A program made the translations under genes and the position numbers. This document shows, piece by piece, positions 33,334-42,997 of a stretch of DNA of 64,000 nt. The notes under the pieces are model-generated. The model was not told the DNA's origin and ran no database searches. It worked only from the letters and a program-made list of their open reading frames with translations. This DNA comes from Bacteroides pyogenes (lineage in GTDB: Bacteria > Bacteroidota > Bacteroidia > Bacteroidales > Bacteroidaceae). The stretch covers positions 124,001 through 188,000 of the forward strand of contig NZ_JACIDI010000005.1 of assembly GCF_014196225.1 (NCBI RefSeq), given 5' to 3'. Positions within the stretch are counted from its first letter, which is position 1; each line of letters starts with the position of its first letter.

Positions 33334-34590
33334 TCAAGCAAACAGTAACATGATATTCAGCGCAGACACGATGGCGGCAATGGTATATAGCACGAAGGTG
33401 CTCCACCGGCTGTTGACATAGTCGCCCATCACTTTCCGCGAGGAGGTGAGCCCCACTTGCAAAAACACCGTGAAAGGCAGTTGGACGCTCAAAATCATTT
33501 GCGAAACGATCAGTCCCTTAAAGGGATCGCCGATAAAGAAAATGAGCAGCAAGGCTACACCCAACGACAAAAGAATGCCCACTTGCGAGTGACTGTCTTT
33601 TACATGATACGACTCGCCGAAAATACCGGCAAATATAGAACCCGCAGCCATCCCGCTCGTTATGGTAGACGAAACGCCCGCCATGAGCAAAGCCAACGCA
33701 AACACTATCGCCGCATTATTGCCCAACAGAGGCTCCAGGAGAGACTTGGCCTGTTGCAGCTCCTCCACCTGAATGCCGCTCTTGAAGAAAGTGGCGGCAG
33801 CCAGCAGAATCATGGCGCTGTTGATGGCCCATCCCACAATCATGGAGAAAAGCGTGTCGAACAATTCATATTTCAGCACTTTCCTGATGGAAGCCTCGTC
33901 TTGCTTGTTGTACTCATGGCTTTGTATCACCTCCGAATGCAAAAACAGGTTATGAGGCATTACCACCGCTCCCAACACGCTCATAATGATGAGCATGCTC
34001 CCTTGCGGGATAGAGGGAGTCACCCATCCGGCAGTGGCTGCCTGCCAATCGATTTCCACTAGGAAAAGTTCGTAAATAAACGAAAGTCCGATGACCGAAA
34101 CAAAAGCGATAATCGAACGCTCTATCTTTTTATAAGAATTGGTAAACAGCATGATCGAAACAAACAGCGCGGTGAGTACCGACCCCCAGATGATGGGTAT
34201 ATCGAACAACATCTGCAACGCGATAGCGCCTCCCAGTATCTCCGCCAACGAAGTGGAGATGGAAGCCAGCACGGCGGTTCCGAGAACAGGACGGGATATC
34301 CATTTGGGCGTATATTTCGTAGCGGCTTCCGAAAGACAAAGCCCGGTGACAATGCCAAGGTGCGCCACGTTGTGCTGAAGAATAATCAGCATAACGGTAG
34401 AGAGCGTCACCACCCACAGCAACGAATAACCGAACTCCGATCCTGCCGCAAAATTGGAAGCCCAGTTTCCCGGATCGATAAATCCCACCGTCACCAATAA
34501 TCCGGGACCGATGTATTTAAAAACGTCCAACCCTCCGAGATAACGTTTATGGTCTCTTCTTTTTAAGTCTTGAAAAATATTTTTTATCAT
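33334..34590 (-). CDS. mntH: Nramp-family Mn2+/divalent metal transporter
   Basis: 418 residues from the ATG at 34590, which is preceded by AAAGGATAGA; an ATG at 34659 lies in the yebC terminator. About 11 membrane helices. The Nramp metal-site motifs are present: DPGNW in helix 1 (GFIDPGNWASN) and MPHNLFLHS in helix 6. It imports Mn2+ or Fe2+ with protons. It is first in a run with xth and the C_GCAxxG_C_C gene. Confidence 0.92.
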   Translation of the reverse strand: MIKNIFQDLKRRDHKRYLGGLDVFKYIGPGLLVTVGFIDPGNWASNFAAGSEFGYSLLWVVTLSTVMLIILQHNVAHLGIVTGLCLSEAATKYTPKWISRPVLGTAVLASISTSLAEILGGAIALQMLFDIPIIWGSVLTALFVSIMLFTNSYKKIERSIIAFVSVIGLSFIYELFLVEIDWQAATAGWVTPSIPQGSMLIIMSVLGAVVMPHNLFLHSEVIQSHEYNKQDEASIRKVLKYELFDTLFSMIVGWAINSAMILLAAATFFKSGIQVEELQQAKSLLEPLLGNNAAIVFALALLMAGVSSTITSGMAAGSIFAGIFGESYHVKDSHSQVGILLSLGVALLLIFFIGDPFKGLIVSQMILSVQLPFTVFLQVGLTSSRKVMGDYVNSRWSTFVLYTIAAIVSALNIMLLFA

Positions 34591-34661
34591 TCTATCCTTT
34601 TTATTATTTCTCTTGAAAAGTATTCGTAATAGAACGGCAGAGATAAACGTTTTGTTCAAAA

Positions 34662-34704
34662 AAGAACAGCCTTCGGCAACCGAGGTCCACCAAAGGCTGT
34701 TCTT
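34662..34704 (-). terminator. Terminator of pheT-yebC
   Basis: AAGAACAGCCTT (34662-34673) and AAGGCTGTTCTT (34693-34704) are exact complements around a 19-base loop; TTTTTT follows on the minus strand. It lies 44 bases after the yebC stop. Confidence 0.85.
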
Positions 34705-34747
34705 GCTTTCAACGAAAGGAATGTCCCGAAAATCGGTTTTTAAAAAG

Positions 34748-35482
34748 TTACTCTTCGCCTTCGGGTTTCATGTTGGTATAAACGGTTTGCACGTCGTCGA
34801 ACTCTTCCAGACGCTCCACCATCTTGTCCAAAGTCTCACGCTGTTCCGCAGTCACGTCCTTCAGGTCGTTGGGGATATACGTAAAGTCACCGCCTACATC
34901 CTCGAACCCGCACTCTTCCAGATGCTTCTGAATAGCCGCATAGCTCTTCGGATCGCCGTAAATGGTGATTGTTCCCTCTTCCTCGTCCTCTTCGAACTCA
35001 TCTTCCACATCATAGTCGATCAGATCCAGAATCAGTTCTTCCATATCGATGCCCTCTTTCTTTTTGAAAGTGAACATGCATTTGTGGTCGAAAAGGAACG
35101 CCAACGATCCCATTGTTCCCAGATTCCCGCCGAACTTATTGAAAACCGATCGCACATCGGCCACCGTGCGGGTGGGATTGTCGGTCAACGTGTCTACGAA
35201 CACCGCTACCCCGTGAGGCCCGTATCCTTCGTAAGTCATGCTCTTGTAGTCGCTCTGGTCTTTCCCCATCGCGTTTTTAATCGCGCGGTCTATATTATCC
35301 TTCGGCATGTTCTCACGTTTCGCGTTCGCGATAATGGCACGCAGCGTAGGGTTATTTTCAGGTTCCGGTCCGCCGGCTTTCACGGCAATCGCAATCTGTT
35401 TGCCGATTTTGGTAAACGTACGGGCCATGTGACCCCATCTTTTCAGTTTCGCGGCTTTTCTATATTCAAATGCTCTTCCCAT
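34748..35482 (-). CDS. yebC: YebC/PmpR family translation or transcription factor
   Basis: A 244-residue protein of the YebC/PmpR family. It begins MGRAFEYRKAAKLKRWGHMA and has the family motifs AVKAGGPEPENNPTLRAIIA, MPKDNIDRAIK and YEGYGPHGVA. Members were called transcriptional regulators; some promote translation of proline-rich stretches. The acidic insert FEEDEEEG is near the middle. It starts 31 bases after pheT and shares its terminator. Confidence 0.93.
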   Translation of the reverse strand: MGRAFEYRKAAKLKRWGHMARTFTKIGKQIAIAVKAGGPEPENNPTLRAIIANAKRENMPKDNIDRAIKNAMGKDQSDYKSMTYEGYGPHGVAVFVDTLTDNPTRTVADVRSVFNKFGGNLGTMGSLAFLFDHKCMFTFKKKEGIDMEELILDLIDYDVEDEFEEDEEEGTITIYGDPKSYAAIQKHLEECGFEDVGGDFTYIPNDLKDVTAEQRETLDKMVERLEEFDDVQTVYTNMKPEGEE

Positions 35483-35513
35483 TGGTTTATATTTATTTAT
35501 TCTAAAACTTTAT

Positions 35514-37976
35514 TTATCTCAATTTCGCTCCCAATTTGTCTTCCAGATTCTTCACCAGCTTCGACATGATTTTATCGATCATCTTATCGTTCAGCGTCTG
35601 TGTTTCATCCTGAAGCATGAAGCTCACCGCATACGATTTTTTTCCCGCTTCGAGGTTTTTCCCTTCGTACACATCGAAAAGTTCCACTTCTTTCAGCAGC
35701 TTCTTTTCGGTTTCGTAAGCAATCTTTTCAATCTCGGCAAAACGGACGTTTTTGTCGATCAACAACGCCAAATCGCGTTTCACAGCCGGGAATTTCGAAA
35801 TCTCCTTATAACTGATTTTCACCGAACGCACGGCTTTCATCAATTCGTTCCAGTTGAGATCGGCATAATACACCTCATTGTCGATATCGAACGCTTTCAG
35901 CAATTTACGGGTCACCACGCCGAACGAGGCCAGGCGTTTTCCTCCCCGCGTGTTGACCGACAGCGCGGCGGCAAATACATCATCCGTCAGATTGCCGATT
36001 ACCAGATTATGCAAATCCAAACCCAAACGCTTCAATATGTTCTCCACATACGCTTTCAGGTCGTACACCGAACTCTCTTCGTCGGGATGCGCCCACGAGT
36101 TGGAAACATTCTTTCCGGTCACCCACAGTCCCAGATGGTAATTCTCGGAGTAAGGGGCCAACACCTTCTCGGCGTTTTTCTTTTCACCGTCGAAATAATA
36201 GCAATTACCGAATTCGAAGAATTTCAAATCGGCATTTTTACGGTTGGCATTGTGGGCAATACTTTCCAGACCTCCGAACAACAACGTCTGACGCATGGCA
36301 TTAAGGTCGGCGCTCAACGGGTTCATCAGCATCACCAGCCGTTGCGGCGGATAAGCTTCCAGCCCGTCGTAATAAGCGGCACGGGTCAGCGAATTGTTGA
36401 GTATTTCATTGAACCCGCATCCCACCAACTGCTCGGCAACCAGGTTCTGCAATTTGTTCGATTTATCGTGCTCGCCCTTCGTCGTCAGGCTCGACTTCAG
36501 TGTCGACGGAATCTCCACATTGTTGTATCCGTAGATGCGGAGGATATCTTCAATCACGTCGCAGTCGCGCTGCACGTCCACCCGGTAAGGGGGAACCGCC
36601 AACGTCAGTCCTTCCGGCGTCTCATTCATAATCTTCATCTCCAGGGCGGTTACGATGTTCTTCACGGTTTCCGCAGGAATCGCTTTGCCGATCAGGGTAT
36701 TCACCTTTTCGTACGGCAGCTCCACCACGAATTCTTCCGCCGGAGCAGCGCATACGTCTTTGATTTCAGAAGAAATGCTACCGCCCGCCAGCTCTTTAAT
36801 CATCAGAGCCGCCAGTTTCAGGCAATAGACCACGCCGTTCGGATCGATTCCGCGTTCGAAACGGAACGAAGCGTCCGTATTCAAACCATGGCGGCGGGCA
36901 GTCTTGCGCACCCACGTAGGATGGAAATAAGCGCTCTCGATGAATACATCGGTGGTGGTTTCCGTAGAACCCGAATCCAAGCCGCCGAACACACCGGCAA
37001 TGCACATCCCTTCCTCGCTGTTGCAAATCATCAGGTCGCGTTCATTCAGTTTGCGTTCCACGCCGTCCAGCGTGACGAACGAGGTACCTTCGGGCATTGT
37101 TTTCACAACCACTTCGTTGCCTTTTATCTTGCCGGCATCGAAGCAATGCAGCGGCTGACCGAATGCATGAACGATATAATTCGTGATATCCACCACATTA
37201 TTAATAGGGCGTATACCGATCAGACGCAGTTTGTTCTGCAACCATTCGGGACTCTCCTTCACCGTCACTCCTTTCACGGTTACACCGGCGTAATGCGGAC
37301 AGGCTTCGCTGTTCTCCACCTTCACCGCAATATCCAAATCATGGTTTTCCACCTTGAATCCTTCCACCGACGGACGTTTCAGTGTCGTCTTTTTTCCGCT
37401 CTGAACAAGGTAAGCGTACAGGTCGCGCGCTACCCCGTAATGCGAACAGGCATCGGCACGGTTGGGCGTGATATCCACCTCGAGCACGTAGTCGCTTTTT
37501 ATGTTGTAGTAATCTTTGGCAAGCGTACCGGGCACGGCATCCGCAGGCAGTACAATGATTCCGTCATGGCTCGTACCGATACCGATTTCATCTTCCGCAC
37601 ATATCATACCGATCGACTCCACACCGCGGATTTTCGATTTCTTGATGGTAAAGCATTCGTCTCCGTCGTAAAGCTTCGTCCCCAAGGTGGCGACAACCAC
37701 TTTCTGACCGGCAGCCACGTTCGGTGCGCCGCATACGATTTGTACAGGATCACCCTCTCCCAAATTAACGGTAGTAATATGCAGGTGATCGGAGTTGGGA
37801 TGCTCCACGCAAGTCAGCACCTCGCCGATGACCAGTCCCTCCAGACCGCCTTTCACGGTCTGCACTTCTTCTACACCACCTGTTTCCAAGCCGATAGAGG
37901 TCAACGCCGCAGCCGTCTCTTCGGGAGTCAGCTCAAAATCGACATACTCTTTCAGCCAGTTATAAGAGATATTCAT
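35514..37976 (-). CDS. pheT: Phenylalanine--tRNA ligase beta subunit
   Basis: An 820-residue subunit of the alpha2-beta2 cytosolic synthetase. It has the EMAP/tRNA-binding domain at ~40-150 (VIGEVLTCVEHPNSDHLHI), the B3/4 editing domain (~215-390), the B5 domain (FVVELPYEKVNTLIG), the catalytic-like core (RIYGYNNVEIPSTLKSSL) and the ferredoxin-fold anticodon domain (SKFPAVKRDLALLIDKNV). pheS is not adjacent. It probably forms an operon with yebC. Confidence 0.95.
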   Translation of the reverse strand: MNISYNWLKEYVDFELTPEETAAALTSIGLETGGVEEVQTVKGGLEGLVIGEVLTCVEHPNSDHLHITTVNLGEGDPVQIVCGAPNVAAGQKVVVATLGTKLYDGDECFTIKKSKIRGVESIGMICAEDEIGIGTSHDGIIVLPADAVPGTLAKDYYNIKSDYVLEVDITPNRADACSHYGVARDLYAYLVQSGKKTTLKRPSVEGFKVENHDLDIAVKVENSEACPHYAGVTVKGVTVKESPEWLQNKLRLIGIRPINNVVDITNYIVHAFGQPLHCFDAGKIKGNEVVVKTMPEGTSFVTLDGVERKLNERDLMICNSEEGMCIAGVFGGLDSGSTETTTDVFIESAYFHPTWVRKTARRHGLNTDASFRFERGIDPNGVVYCLKLAALMIKELAGGSISSEIKDVCAAPAEEFVVELPYEKVNTLIGKAIPAETVKNIVTALEMKIMNETPEGLTLAVPPYRVDVQRDCDVIEDILRIYGYNNVEIPSTLKSSLTTKGEHDKSNKLQNLVAEQLVGCGFNEILNNSLTRAAYYDGLEAYPPQRLVMLMNPLSADLNAMRQTLLFGGLESIAHNANRKNADLKFFEFGNCYYFDGEKKNAEKVLAPYSENYHLGLWVTGKNVSNSWAHPDEESSVYDLKAYVENILKRLGLDLHNLVIGNLTDDVFAAALSVNTRGGKRLASFGVVTRKLLKAFDIDNEVYYADLNWNELMKAVRSVKISYKEISKFPAVKRDLALLIDKNVRFAEIEKIAYETEKKLLKEVELFDVYEGKNLEAGKKSYAVSFMLQDETQTLNDKMIDKIMSKLVKNLEDKLGAKLR

Positions 37977-38013
37977 ATCATCATTAATTTTATATTGTTT
38001 CTCAAAAGACTTG

Positions 38014-38021
38014 CAAAGTTA
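38014..38021 (-). promoter_or_regulatory. -7 box for pheT-yebC (TAACTTTG)
   Basis: TAACTTTG on the minus strand, about 38 bases before the pheT ATG. Confidence 0.55.
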
Positions 38022-38064
38022 ATAAGATTTTTCGGTTGGCGGGAAACGTTTACAGAGAAAATTA

Positions 38065-39618
38065 TTAAAAAGGCAACGGCCCGTCGCCCGGCGCTCCGAA
38101 CGGATTGTCCGTCTGCGGAACAAAATCCGGTGAAGGCGGAAGAGTCGCAGAACCCGAATTGAGCTTCGATCCCAGCATGGCTCCCGCAGGATCGCCCGGC
38201 ATGGGAATCACCATATCGTCCTCCGGATTCGAGAAGCGGGTAAACTCTCCTTTGAATCGAAGCAACACATCGCCCACCGCACCGTTACGATGCTTGGCAA
38301 TAATAATCTCCGCCATGCCGCGAAGGTCATTTCCACGGTCGTCCTGATAAATTTTATAGTATTCGGGACGGTGGATGAAACAAACCATATCGGCATCCTG
38401 CTCTATTGCTCCCGATTCACGCAGGTCGCTCAACTGCGGACGCTTCCCGTCGATACCTTCCCGGTTCTCCACCCCACGGTTCAACTGCGACAGGGCGATG
38501 ATGGGGATATTCAGTTCCTTCGCCAATCCCTTCAGCGAGCGTGAAATCGTACTCACCTCTTCCTGACGGCTTCCGAAAGCCATGCCGCTGGCGTTCATCA
38601 ACTGAAGGTAGTCGATAATAATCACACGCACACCGTGTTCGCGTACCAGCCGACGCGCCTTCGTGCGAAGCTCGAAAACGGACAACGAAGGGGTATCGTC
38701 CACATACAGCGGAGCATCCAGCAGATCCTTCAGTTTATAGTCCAACTGCTGCCACTCGTAACTTGCCAACTGTCCGCTCTTGATTTTCTCGCTCGGAATC
38801 TCGCAGACGTTCGATATCAGACGATTCACCAGCTGAACATTGCTCATCTCGAGAGAGAATAAAGCTACCGGATTCCTGTAATTCACGGCGATATTCTTCG
38901 CCATGGAAAGCACGAAAGCCGTTTTACCCATTGCGGGACGGGCGGCAATGATAATCAGATCGGAATTCTGCCAACCCGAAGTCATCTTGTCGAGTTTGGT
39001 AAAACCGCTCTCCAAACCGCTCAACCCATCCGTCCGCGCGGCAGCCTTCTGAATCAGCTTATACGCTTCGTCAATCACCGGATTGATCTGCGTATAGTCT
39101 TTCTTCATGTTCTGCTGCGAAATCTCGAACAGCTTGCCTTCCGCTTCCTGCATCAGATCGTCCACGTCCAGCGTCTCATCGAATGCCTTGCTCTGAATAT
39201 GACTCGTAAACGTTATCAGTTCGCGTGCCAACGCTTTCTGCGCAATGATCCGGGCATGATACTCGATGTGCGCCGAAGAAGCCACCTTGCTGCTTAGCTG
39301 AGTGATGTAGAACGGACCTCCCACTTCCTCCAGATCCCCCTGCTTGCTAAGCTGCTCCTTCACCGTGAGAATGTCCACCGGCTTCTGATTTACCGCCAGA
39401 TCGGTAATAGCAGCGTAGATCAACTGATGCCGGCGTTCGTAAAAAGAGTCCGGACGCAGGATTTCGCTCACCAGCGAATAAGCGTCTTTCTCAATCATCA
39501 AAGCGCCCAATACCGCTTCCTCCAGTTCGGGAGCCTGCGGTTGAAGGCGGCCATAATCATTGACCGGTTGTACTTTTGTCGATTTTGTGCTACGGGTATT
39601 TCTTCTTTGTTCGGCCAT
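38065..39618 (-). CDS. dnaB: Replicative DNA helicase DnaB
   Basis: A 517-residue hexameric helicase of the replisome. The N-terminal primase-interacting domain begins near residue 27 (PQAPELEEAVLGALMIEKDA). The RecA-like core has Walker A ARPAMGKTAFVLS (~227), Walker B VIIIDYLQLM and the arginine-finger region (HRPEYY...AKHRNGAVG). No intein is present. The C-terminal tail is Pro/Gly-rich. Confidence 0.95.
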   Translation of the reverse strand: MAEQRRNTRSTKSTKVQPVNDYGRLQPQAPELEEAVLGALMIEKDAYSLVSEILRPDSFYERRHQLIYAAITDLAVNQKPVDILTVKEQLSKQGDLEEVGGPFYITQLSSKVASSAHIEYHARIIAQKALARELITFTSHIQSKAFDETLDVDDLMQEAEGKLFEISQQNMKKDYTQINPVIDEAYKLIQKAAARTDGLSGLESGFTKLDKMTSGWQNSDLIIIAARPAMGKTAFVLSMAKNIAVNYRNPVALFSLEMSNVQLVNRLISNVCEIPSEKIKSGQLASYEWQQLDYKLKDLLDAPLYVDDTPSLSVFELRTKARRLVREHGVRVIIIDYLQLMNASGMAFGSRQEEVSTISRSLKGLAKELNIPIIALSQLNRGVENREGIDGKRPQLSDLRESGAIEQDADMVCFIHRPEYYKIYQDDRGNDLRGMAEIIIAKHRNGAVGDVLLRFKGEFTRFSNPEDDMVIPMPGDPAGAMLGSKLNSGSATLPPSPDFVPQTDNPFGAPGDGPLPF

Positions 39619-39704
39619 CCAGACAGTTGCGATTTTACAATTTACAATATACGATTCACTAAATTAGCAAGACTCATAAAAATCTTCTCCCACGTAAGGG
39701 ATGA

Positions 39705-39712
39705 CAAAGATA
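39705..39712 (-). promoter_or_regulatory. -7 box for dnaB (TATCTTTG)
   Basis: TATCTTTG on the minus strand, about 87 bases before the dnaB ATG, divergent from the ispE promoter. Confidence 0.55.
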
Positions 39713-39755
39713 GAACATAATAACGAAGAATAGTAGCGGGCATCAAAGTTTTTAT

Positions 39756-39763
39756 TATTTTTG
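39756..39763 (+). promoter_or_regulatory. -7 box for ispE (TATTTTTG)
   Basis: TATTTTTG lies about 95 bases before the ispE ATG. The 240-base dnaB-ispE gap otherwise holds nothing recognisable. Confidence 0.55.
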
Positions 39764-39858
39764 CATTCACAAGCATTGTTCATTATTCGGTTCATAAATG
39801 CCGTGCAGGCAATGCCGGTCAGTAACAGCCGACTGTCAATAATCAATCTTCAACTGTC

Positions 39859-40683
39859 ATGATCTGTTTTCCGAACGCTAAAATAAATTTAGGACTGTCT
39901 GTCACAGAAAAACGCCCCGACGGATACCACAACCTCGAAACTGTTTTTTACCCTGTCGCATTGGAAGATGCGTTGGAAATCAACACTTCATCCCGAAACG
40001 GAGAAAAATTCCGGCTCACGCAGTATGGAACCAAGATTGCCGGCAACCCCGAAGACAATCTGGTAATCAAAGCCTGCAAACTACTCGACAACGATTTCGA
40101 CCTCCCTCCGCTCGATATCCGTCTCTATAAGCACATCCCTTCGGGAGCAGGGTTGGGCGGCGGGTCGTCCGACGCGGCATTTACGCTCAAGCTCCTTAAT
40201 GAGTATTGCCGGCTCCATCTGTCCGAAGAGAGTTTGGAAACCTATGCCGCCATGCTGGGTGCCGATTGCGCTTTTTTTATCCGCAACAGGCCCACCTTTG
40301 CCGAAGGCATCGGCAATCGGTTCTCACCGGTATCCCTTTCACTCAAAGGATACCGCATAGCAATCGTCAAGCCCGATGTTTTTGTCTCCACCCGCGAAGC
40401 TTTTTCAGCCATCCGCCCGCACCGCCCGCAGTATGCGGTGAAAGAAACGGTCTCCCTTCCGGTGCGCGAGTGGAAAGAGAAACTGGTCAACGATTTCGAG
40501 GCAAGCGTATTTCCGCAATACCCCGTCATCGGTGAAATCAAACGGGAACTTTACCGCTCGGGTGCCGTTTATGCGTCGATGAGCGGCTCCGGCTCTTCAG
40601 TGTTCGGGCTTTTCGAGCCGGAAGCCATCATCCCCTCTTTCTCTTTTGGCCCCGAAACATTTACTTTTCAAGGAGTGCTATGA
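39859..40683 (+). CDS. ispE: 4-diphosphocytidyl-2-C-methyl-D-erythritol kinase
   Basis: A 274-residue GHMP kinase of the non-mevalonate isoprenoid pathway, phosphorylating CDP-methylerythritol with ATP. It begins with the substrate motif [20 protein letters not shown], has the ATP loop [14 protein letters not shown] (~93-106) and a late glycine loop [12 protein letters not shown]. The length fits the family. The 134 bases after it, before the convergent GH89 gene, show no gene or clear terminator. Confidence 0.94.
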   Translation: MICFPNAKINLGLSVTEKRPDGYHNLETVFYPVALEDALEINTSSRNGEKFRLTQYGTKIAGNPEDNLVIKACKLLDNDFDLPPLDIRLYKHIPSGAGLGGGSSDAAFTLKLLNEYCRLHLSEESLETYAAMLGADCAFFIRNRPTFAEGIGNRFSPVSLSLKGYRIAIVKPDVFVSTREAFSAIRPHRPQYAVKETVSLPVREWKEKLVNDFEASVFPQYPVIGEIKRELYRSGAVYASMSGSGSSVFGLFEPEAIIPSFSFGPETFTFQGVL

Positions 40684-40817
40684 GAGTAGCTGAAAAGTCA
40701 AGGAATCAAAAAGAAAAACCTCTTTTTTATAAAAACAAAACCCAAAGAAAGAATGAACCATAATATTGCAACGATATATTTATTCCAAGTACTGATACTG
40801 AATTTCAATACAGAAAT

Positions 40818-42974
40818 TTATTTCTCATATTTTTTTATCAATAAAGAAACAAATTCCTGTAAATCTCCTTTCTGATTAGTTTTAATATATGCAGTCGACT
40901 TCACCCAAGAATCTTCAAAAGTTTTTATTTGTCTGTCAAGTTGTCCTTGATCAAAAGACTTATTGTGTTCTATAGCATCAATTACCGCATCAAAATATAA
41001 ATTCCATCGGTAAGTATAATAATTCGACACTAATCCTGACCAAGTACGACTCGCATAATCGTTCAAACTTCCACCCCAAGTAGTAATCAAGTTGCGTGCA
41101 TTCAATTCATAATAATCAGCCAATACAACATTTTCACTATACTCACGAGCTTTATTCAACCAATGGTGTATAGAAGTAAACGGATGGAAAGAAGTAAGTT
41201 TGTCGATATCGGTCAACAAATCTTGCATTTTCAAAATATATTTCTGTAAGTCTGCTTTATTCTTTGCGTGATAGGCCTTATCAAATTTGTTTTTTAATTC
41301 CAGAAAGTAATTCCCCATCCATTGTCGACCCACAGTAATAATATCAAGCTGTAAGGCATCCCTTTGAGAGATGTTTGCAGAGACCAATAGCTTCCAGACC
41401 TCAAACAAACGGTCATTATCATACTCTATTACCGTCCGCTTGTTCTTTTTATCCATGACTGGCCTCAAATTGGGCAACACTCCTAATGTCTTTGGTACTT
41501 GTACGTAAATATCATTGAAGAGGATTTGCCAGGCTTCACGAGCTTTCTTAGATATCACTCCCACATGTCTGTCTGCTAAAGCATTAACCCATTGTTCATC
41601 AGTCAGACAATCAGTCCATGCCTTCTCAAAAATATATTCATAAGGAAATTGAACCACATCCAATCCCTCCAAAGTAGAACCAATACCACACAAATTGCTT
41701 CCGCCGTTCAGCAAGGCATTATTAAGGCGCTCACCACTTTCCTTCACATTACCCGTAAGAGTCGTATTACCTCCAAAATTTCCCAAATAGCACCAAATAT
41801 AAGGCTGTCCATGAAAACTTTTTGTCGTTTTCCAAAGCTCTACATTCTCGCAATGATAATCCAATAACACCATTTTATTTTGAGGAACACCTGTCAATAA
41901 AGCCTCGACACGGGATGGAGTCCATTTTTTGCGATCAAAATAAAACATCCAGGTCATTTGCATCCATTCTGCTTTCGGATCAGCTTGCGTCAGAGTCTTA
42001 TACATATCGGATGAGACCTGCTTCAAATAATCCGGTTCCCAACTGGGAGGATCTACCTCATTAAACGGATCTACTCCATAAATATGATCAGTACCGAAAA
42101 GCATATTCTGCTCATGCAGAAATAATTGTTGAATTTCCGCGAACAAAGGTTCTTCAGGATTTAAGAAATGACAACGATTTGCATCTGAAAACCCTGCCCA
42201 TTTACTCAAATATTTAATATTTATGTGGGGATAGAGACGTTTCAAGGCTCCGGGCACATGTCCTGCAAAAGCGGGAAGTACAGGTCGCATGTTTAATTCA
42301 CGTTCACGTGCCAATATTTTCTTCTGAAGTTCTACCTGAGTATCCAACCAATGTTTTGGTAAAGGTCCATTCCAACCGTCAATATTGGCCATACGATGCC
42401 AAGGGAGATAAGTCGGTCCTGTAAAATACGATCGGATTTCTTCATCGGTCAGCCCCAGTTTACTCCACACTTTATACCACACAGCTTCTTGTCCGGTAAT
42501 AGCCAACGGCATGTTGACACCGTTCAACGCCATCCAATCAATTAATCGTTCCCAATCGCTCCACTTCCAAAAAGGCATAGTATAACCATAAGTACAATAA
42601 TTAAGGAAAAAGCGTCGTTCCACTTTGGCTTCTTTCCGAATCGGATGAGGTATGATAGGAAGCACTTCCGGCATCTCTACAGGAATATCAGCATACCAAG
42701 AAACTGTAGTTTTACAATAATACTTCAGATAATAGTTAAGCGCTACTGCCATCGAATTAGCGGAATTGCCACGAATCAAGATTTTTCCATCTTTACTTTC
42801 CAAAGTAAAAGAATCCTTTCCATCTTCTTTCTTCTCTTGACTGAAACAGAAGTAGGCAGTATATTCGGGAATCAAACGTTTAGCTAAATTCGTTACCACA
42901 ACTGCCTCATCGGATAACGCCGACAAAGGAAGACATGTCAAACTTATCAATAAAAAACAATATATTCGAGTCAT
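40818..42974 (-). CDS. GH89 alpha-N-acetylglucosaminidase (second of two in the PUL)
   Basis: 718 residues from the ATG at 42974 (MTRIYCFLLISLTCLPLSAL, a signal peptide); an ATG at 43001 lies in the permease gene. It is a NAGLU-like enzyme releasing terminal alpha-linked GlcNAc. The N-terminal domain (~20-110) is followed by the catalytic barrel opening RRFFLNYCTYGYTMPFWKW. Catalytic candidates are E306 (GVDPFNEVDPP) and E436 (IGSTLEGLD). The second motif differs from the APEGL form in human NAGLU and in the fusion at 45414-48272, which suggests a different linkage or aglycone. It is the last gene of the PUL. Confidence 0.92.
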   Translation of the reverse strand: MTRIYCFLLISLTCLPLSALSDEAVVVTNLAKRLIPEYTAYFCFSQEKKEDGKDSFTLESKDGKILIRGNSANSMAVALNYYLKYYCKTTVSWYADIPVEMPEVLPIIPHPIRKEAKVERRFFLNYCTYGYTMPFWKWSDWERLIDWMALNGVNMPLAITGQEAVWYKVWSKLGLTDEEIRSYFTGPTYLPWHRMANIDGWNGPLPKHWLDTQVELQKKILARERELNMRPVLPAFAGHVPGALKRLYPHINIKYLSKWAGFSDANRCHFLNPEEPLFAEIQQLFLHEQNMLFGTDHIYGVDPFNEVDPPSWEPDYLKQVSSDMYKTLTQADPKAEWMQMTWMFYFDRKKWTPSRVEALLTGVPQNKMVLLDYHCENVELWKTTKSFHGQPYIWCYLGNFGGNTTLTGNVKESGERLNNALLNGGSNLCGIGSTLEGLDVVQFPYEYIFEKAWTDCLTDEQWVNALADRHVGVISKKAREAWQILFNDIYVQVPKTLGVLPNLRPVMDKKNKRTVIEYDNDRLFEVWKLLVSANISQRDALQLDIITVGRQWMGNYFLELKNKFDKAYHAKNKADLQKYILKMQDLLTDIDKLTSFHPFTSIHHWLNKAREYSENVVLADYYELNARNLITTWGGSLNDYASRTWSGLVSNYYTYRWNLYFDAVIDAIEHNKSFDQGQLDRQIKTFEDSWVKSTAYIKTNQKGDLQEFVSLLIKKYEK

Positions 42975-42997
42975 AAAATAAAAATAATAGAATAAAA

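Noticed and set aside
36009..38162. A 717-codon open frame on the plus strand antisense to pheT (and similar long antisense frames over lepA and fhs)
   Set aside because: The minus-strand genes have unmistakable family motifs. The antisense frames are rich in His/Arg/Phe with no domain, signal or promoter, as expected from the codon bias of the real gene.
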